DNA of 62,576 nucleotides from an uncultured Ruminiclostridium sp. Its GTDB lineage: Bacteria > Bacillota > Clostridia > Oscillospirales > Ruminococcaceae. The translations under genes and the position numbers were made by a program. Numbering within the stretch: the stretch's first letter is position 1; each line of letters opens with the position of its first letter. The stretch is taken from contig CANQXF010000014.1 of assembly GCA_947627695.1 (NCBI GenBank), positions 1 through 62,576 of the forward strand. The letters run 5' to 3'. Positions 59,698 to 62,576 of this stretch are shown piece by piece. The notes beneath the pieces are model-generated. The model ran no database searches. It was not told the origin of the DNA and saw only the letters and a program-made list of their open reading frames with translations.

Positions 59698-61452
59698 TTA
59701 CTTGTGCAGATTGGAAGCCTTGTAAGAAGTATGCAGAACCTCGTGAGCCTTGTGGCTGCCGGGTTCGCCAAGGAAGTTCTCGTATACTTCCTTGATGTCG
59801 GGGCTTTCATGAGATCTTCTGTAAGTTCTAACTTCAGAGTCGATATGGTACAGAGCCTTTGCTCTTTCCGCACGAATATCGGTGAAGTTGCGAACGTCTG
59901 CGGGAACGATGACCTGACCGCCGCCGTTTACACAGCCGCCGGGGCAAGCCATTATCTCGATGAATGTGCATTCAAGCTCGCCACTCTTTACCTTTTCAAG
60001 CAGTTCCTTTGCATTTGCAAGACCGGAAGCTACGGCAACGGTTATATCCTTGCCTGCAACGTTGTAAGTAGCTACCTTAACGCCTTCAACGCCTCTTACT
60101 TCCTTGAATTCCAGAGGAGCTTCAGGATTTTCGCCTGTCAGTCTCCATACAGCGGTACGCAGAGCAGCCTCCATAACGCCGCCTGTTGCGCCGAATATAA
60201 CAGCTGCGCCTGTGCCGTTGCCCATAGGATTGTCAAATTCCTCGTCAGGCAGCTCTCTGAAGCAAAGACCTGCCTTGTTTATCATTTTAACAAGCTCACG
60301 GGTGGTAATGGAAATATCGAGGTCGGGATAACCTGATGCGCTCTGATCCTCACGGCCTATCTCAAACTTCTTGGCAGTGCAGGGCATTACGGAAACGCTT
60401 ACGATATTCTTGGGGTCGATGCCCATCTTCTGAGCCCAGTAAGTCTTGATGACAGCGCCTGTCATTTGCTGAGGAGATTTGCATGAGGAGAGGTTAGGCA
60501 GAAATTCGGGATAATAAGCCTCGCAGTACCTTACCCAGCCGGGTGAGCAGGAGGTTATCATAGGAAGAACTCCGCCGTTCTGAACTCTTTCAATAAGCTC
60601 GTTAGCTTCCTCAACAATTGTGAGGTCAGCGCCGAAGTTTGTATCAAATACAGCGTTAAAGCCCAGTCTATGCAGAGAAGCCGCCAGCTTGCCCTCTACG
60701 TTTGTGCCCATAGGATAGCCGAAAGCCTCGCCGATAGATGCACGAACTGCGGGAGCAGTCTGAACTACTACTACCTTTTCAGGGTCGTTCAGCGCCTGCC
60801 ATACTTTATCGGTATCGTCCTTTTCATTAAGCGCGCCTGTGGGACAAACAGCGATACACTGACCGCAGGATACGCAGGAGGTGTCTGCCAGATCCATATC
60901 GAAAGGACTTCCGATAGTGGACTTGAATCCACGGTAGTTAGGACCTATAACGCCTATGCCTTGAACGTTTGTGCAGGCAGCCACACAGCGGCGGCAGTTG
61001 ATGCATTTGTTGTTGTCTCTGTACATATGAACGGCGCTGTAATCAATGTCGTATACATTCTTAACGCCGTCATAAGCGCTTTCATATTCAACGCCAAGCT
61101 CCTTGCACAATGTCTGGAGCTCGCAGTTTCCGCTTCTGGTGCAGTACAGGCAATCCTTCTTGTGATTGCTCAGCAGCAGCTCCAAAGTCATCTTTCTGCT
61201 TTCCTGAACGGCAGGGGAGTTTGTGAGAATGCTTTTACCTTCGTCAAACTTTGAAATGGGGTACATACAGGAAGCGACAAGGCTTCTTGCGCCAGTCATT
61301 TCAACTACGCATATACGGCATGCGCCTATTTCGTTGATACCCTTGAGCCAGCAAAGAGTGGGGATTCTTATACCGTTCTTGCGTGCGGCCTCAAGTATGG
61401 TGGTACCCTCTTCAACGGAACAATCGATACCGTTAATTTTAATATTGACCAT
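59698..61452 (-). CDS. hydA: NADH-dependent [FeFe]-hydrogenase catalytic subunit (group A, HndD-like)
   Basis: 584 residues. N-terminal 2Fe-2S ferredoxin domain (NGIDCSVEEGTTILEAA, cysteines around 34-62), His-ligand region (NHKKDCLYC-CELQ), two 4Fe-4S motifs (CINCRRCVAAC, CVSCGQCIAVC) and the H-cluster domain with its three hallmarks TSCSPGW, MPCTAKKFE and MACPGGCVNGGGQ. The C-terminal small domain ends in HTSYK. Couples H2 formation or uptake to NADH and ferredoxin, usually by electron bifurcation with a NuoF-like subunit. The latter is encoded 18 nt upstream, and its C-terminal ferredoxin domain would pass electrons to this subunit. Confidence 0.96.
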   Translation of the reverse strand: MVNIKINGIDCSVEEGTTILEAARKNGIRIPTLCWLKGINEIGACRICVVEMTGARSLVASCMYPISKFDEGKSILTNSPAVQESRKMTLELLLSNHKKDCLYCTRSGNCELQTLCKELGVEYESAYDGVKNVYDIDYSAVHMYRDNNKCINCRRCVAACTNVQGIGVIGPNYRGFKSTIGSPFDMDLADTSCVSCGQCIAVCPTGALNEKDDTDKVWQALNDPEKVVVVQTAPAVRASIGEAFGYPMGTNVEGKLAASLHRLGFNAVFDTNFGADLTIVEEANELIERVQNGGVLPMITSCSPGWVRYCEAYYPEFLPNLSSCKSPQQMTGAVIKTYWAQKMGIDPKNIVSVSVMPCTAKKFEIGREDQSASGYPDLDISITTRELVKMINKAGLCFRELPDEEFDNPMGNGTGAAVIFGATGGVMEAALRTAVWRLTGENPEAPLEFKEVRGVEGVKVATYNVAGKDITVAVASGLANAKELLEKVKSGELECTFIEIMACPGGCVNGGGQVIVPADVRNFTDIRAERAKALYHIDSEVRTYRRSHESPDIKEVYENFLGEPGSHKAHEVLHTSYKASNLHK

Positions 61453-61470
61453 AGTAATAATTCCTTTCTG

Positions 61471-62576
61471 TTATTCCTTGATAATGGCACCGAACTTGCA
61501 CTTGCTCATGCAAGCGCCGCACTTGATGCACTTGTTGGTATCAATCGAATGAGGTTCCTTGACGGTGCCGCTGATAGCTCCTGCAGGGCAGGCTCTTGCG
61601 CAGGCTGTGCAGCCCTTGCACTTGTCGGCAACTATCTTGTACTGGAGCAGATCCTTGCAGACGCCTGCAGGACATTTCTTGTCAACAACGTGAGCTATGT
61701 ACTCATCTCTGAAGTAACGCAGAGTGGAAAGAACAGGGTTGGGGGCAGTCTGACCAAGACCGCACAGCGAGTTGTTCTTGATGTAGTAGCACAGCTTTTC
61801 CATTTTGTCGATATCTTCAAGAGTGCCTTTACCGCTGGTTATCTTTTCAAGCATCTCATACAGACGCTTTGTACCAATACGGCAGGGAGTACATTTACCG
61901 CAGGACTCGTCAACGGTGAACTGCAAGAAGAACTTTGCGATATCCACCATACAGTTGTCCTCGTCCATTACGATAAGTCCGCCTGAACCCATCATCGAAC
62001 CGATAGCGATAAGGTTATCGTAGTCTATCTGAACATCCAGATGCTCGGTAGGAATACATCCGCCTGAAGGACCGCCTGTCTGAGCAGCCTTGAACTTCTT
62101 TCCGTTGGGGATACCGCCGCCTATCTCGAATACTATCTCACGCAGAGTAGTACCCATAGGGATCTCTACTAGACCAGTGTTGTTTATCTTGCCGCCCAAT
62201 GCGAATACCTTTGTGCCCTTGGACTTTTCGGTACCCATTGAAGCGAACCAGTCAGCACCCTTCAGGATTATCTGAGGAACGTTTGCATAGGTTTCAACGT
62301 TGTTAAGAACGGTAGGACGCTGGAACAGACCCTTTTCAGCAGGGAAAGGAGGACGGCAGCGAGGCTCGCCTCTTTTGCCTTCAATGGAGGTCATCAGCGC
62401 AGTTTCCTCACCGCATACGAAAGCGCCTGCGCCAAGACGAATGTCAAGGTCAAAGTCAAAGCCTGAATCGAAAATATTCTTGCCAAGCAGTCCGTATTCA
62501 CGAGCCTGTTTGATAGCGATCTGCAAACGCTTTACAGCGATAGGATATTCAGCGCGGACGTAAATGTAGCCCTGAG
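61471..62576 (-). CDS. NuoF-like NADH-binding hydrogenase subunit (HydB/HndC), 5' end outside window
   Basis: The visible 368 codons read on past the right edge without a start ([18 protein letters not shown] is the expected NuoF interior). NADH and FMN site motifs: [19 protein letters not shown] and [15 protein letters not shown]; 4Fe-4S site [11 protein letters not shown]; and a C-terminal double ferredoxin domain ([23 protein letters not shown]). Takes electrons from NADH (and ferredoxin) to HydA. Same operon as hydA. Confidence 0.95.
   Translation of the reverse strand, partial: QGYIYVRAEYPIAVKRLQIAIKQAREYGLLGKNIFDSGFDFDLDIRLGAGAFVCGEETALMTSIEGKRGEPRCRPPFPAEKGLFQRPTVLNNVETYANVPQIILKGADWFASMGTEKSKGTKVFALGGKINNTGLVEIPMGTTLREIVFEIGGGIPNGKKFKAAQTGGPSGGCIPTEHLDVQIDYDNLIAIGSMMGSGGLIVMDEDNCMVDIAKFFLQFTVDESCGKCTPCRIGTKRLYEMLEKITSGKGTLEDIDKMEKLCYYIKNNSLCGLGQTAPNPVLSTLRYFRDEYIAHVVDKKCPAGVCKDLLQYKIVADKCKGCTACARACPAGAISGTVKEPHSIDTNKCIKCGACMSKCKFGAIIKE

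Overview
The window reads as a chromosomal segment of an anaerobic, low-to-mid GC Firmicute of the Ruminococcus/Oscillospiraceae type. The pointers are an NADH-linked [FeFe]-hydrogenase pair, a GTP-type PEP carboxykinase, a CIRCE-controlled groESL operon, TTGACA/TATAAT promoters almost always spaced 17 nt, strong AAAGGA-type ribosome binding sites and many short perfect rho-independent terminators. This assignment is inference; the window contains no rRNA. I found no IS element, prophage, CRISPR array or tRNA.

Layout. 1-4.5 kb (minus strand): a GH25 muramidase cut by the left edge, then an ABC-F ATPase followed by an MFS exporter. Between the last two lies an 11-codon leader peptide ORF inside a set of interleaved inverted repeats, which looks like a drug-type translational attenuator. 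4.8-12.9 kb: a membrane-fusion lipoprotein, an FtsX-like permease without its own ATPase, a TtcA-type PP-loop protein, two unknown proteins and a LysM/G5/M23 peptidase. 13-15.7 kb: a CopA-type copper ATPase carrying a CopZ-like domain at its C-terminus, with an apparent internal start. 16.2-19.5 kb: an alpha/beta hydrolase behind a promoter covered by a long palindrome, then padR-DUF1700-DUF4097-pspC. 19.7-25 kb: an ECF S component, trmB, a coiled-coil envelope protein and a large sensor-(degenerate GGDEF)-EAL protein. 25-31 kb: a flavodoxin-DUF362 lipoprotein, a hydrolase and a small helical protein divergent from a LysR regulator, then a single-span membrane protein. 31-37 kb: a flavoprotein, an AGCS amino acid symporter, pckG, and a YbhN/MprF-like membrane protein with a GT4 glycosyltransferase.

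37.3-37.66 kb holds a gene-free, strongly structured RNA with its own promoter and terminator, followed by two unknown membrane proteins and a DUF402 protein. 39.7-47.6 kb is a polyamine locus. SpeD-SpeA-SpeE-SpeB (arginine decarboxylation plus aminopropyl transfer) is followed, after three unrelated genes, by carboxynorspermidine dehydrogenase and decarboxylase, so two spermidine routes sit side by side. 48.2-52.8 kb is a Bce-type antimicrobial-peptide sensing and detoxification module (response regulator, kinase, ATPase, permease) with a match to the Bce-type binding motif before the ABC genes.

52.9-54.6 kb (minus) is a compact run of five unrecognised small genes: a coiled-coil protein with eleven 10-residue repeats, a 42-residue hydrophobic peptide, a 43-residue Gln/Asn-rich peptide and two helical proteins. 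The right end carries a phosphodiesterase, groESL, a lipoprotein pair (Ig-like and von Willebrand A) and the hydrogenase subunits, the last cut by the right edge. The most unusual items are the ABC-F/MFS attenuator, the structured RNA at 37.4 kb, the small-protein cluster at 53-54.6 kb, the secreted flavodoxin-DUF362 fusion and the embedded CopZ start.
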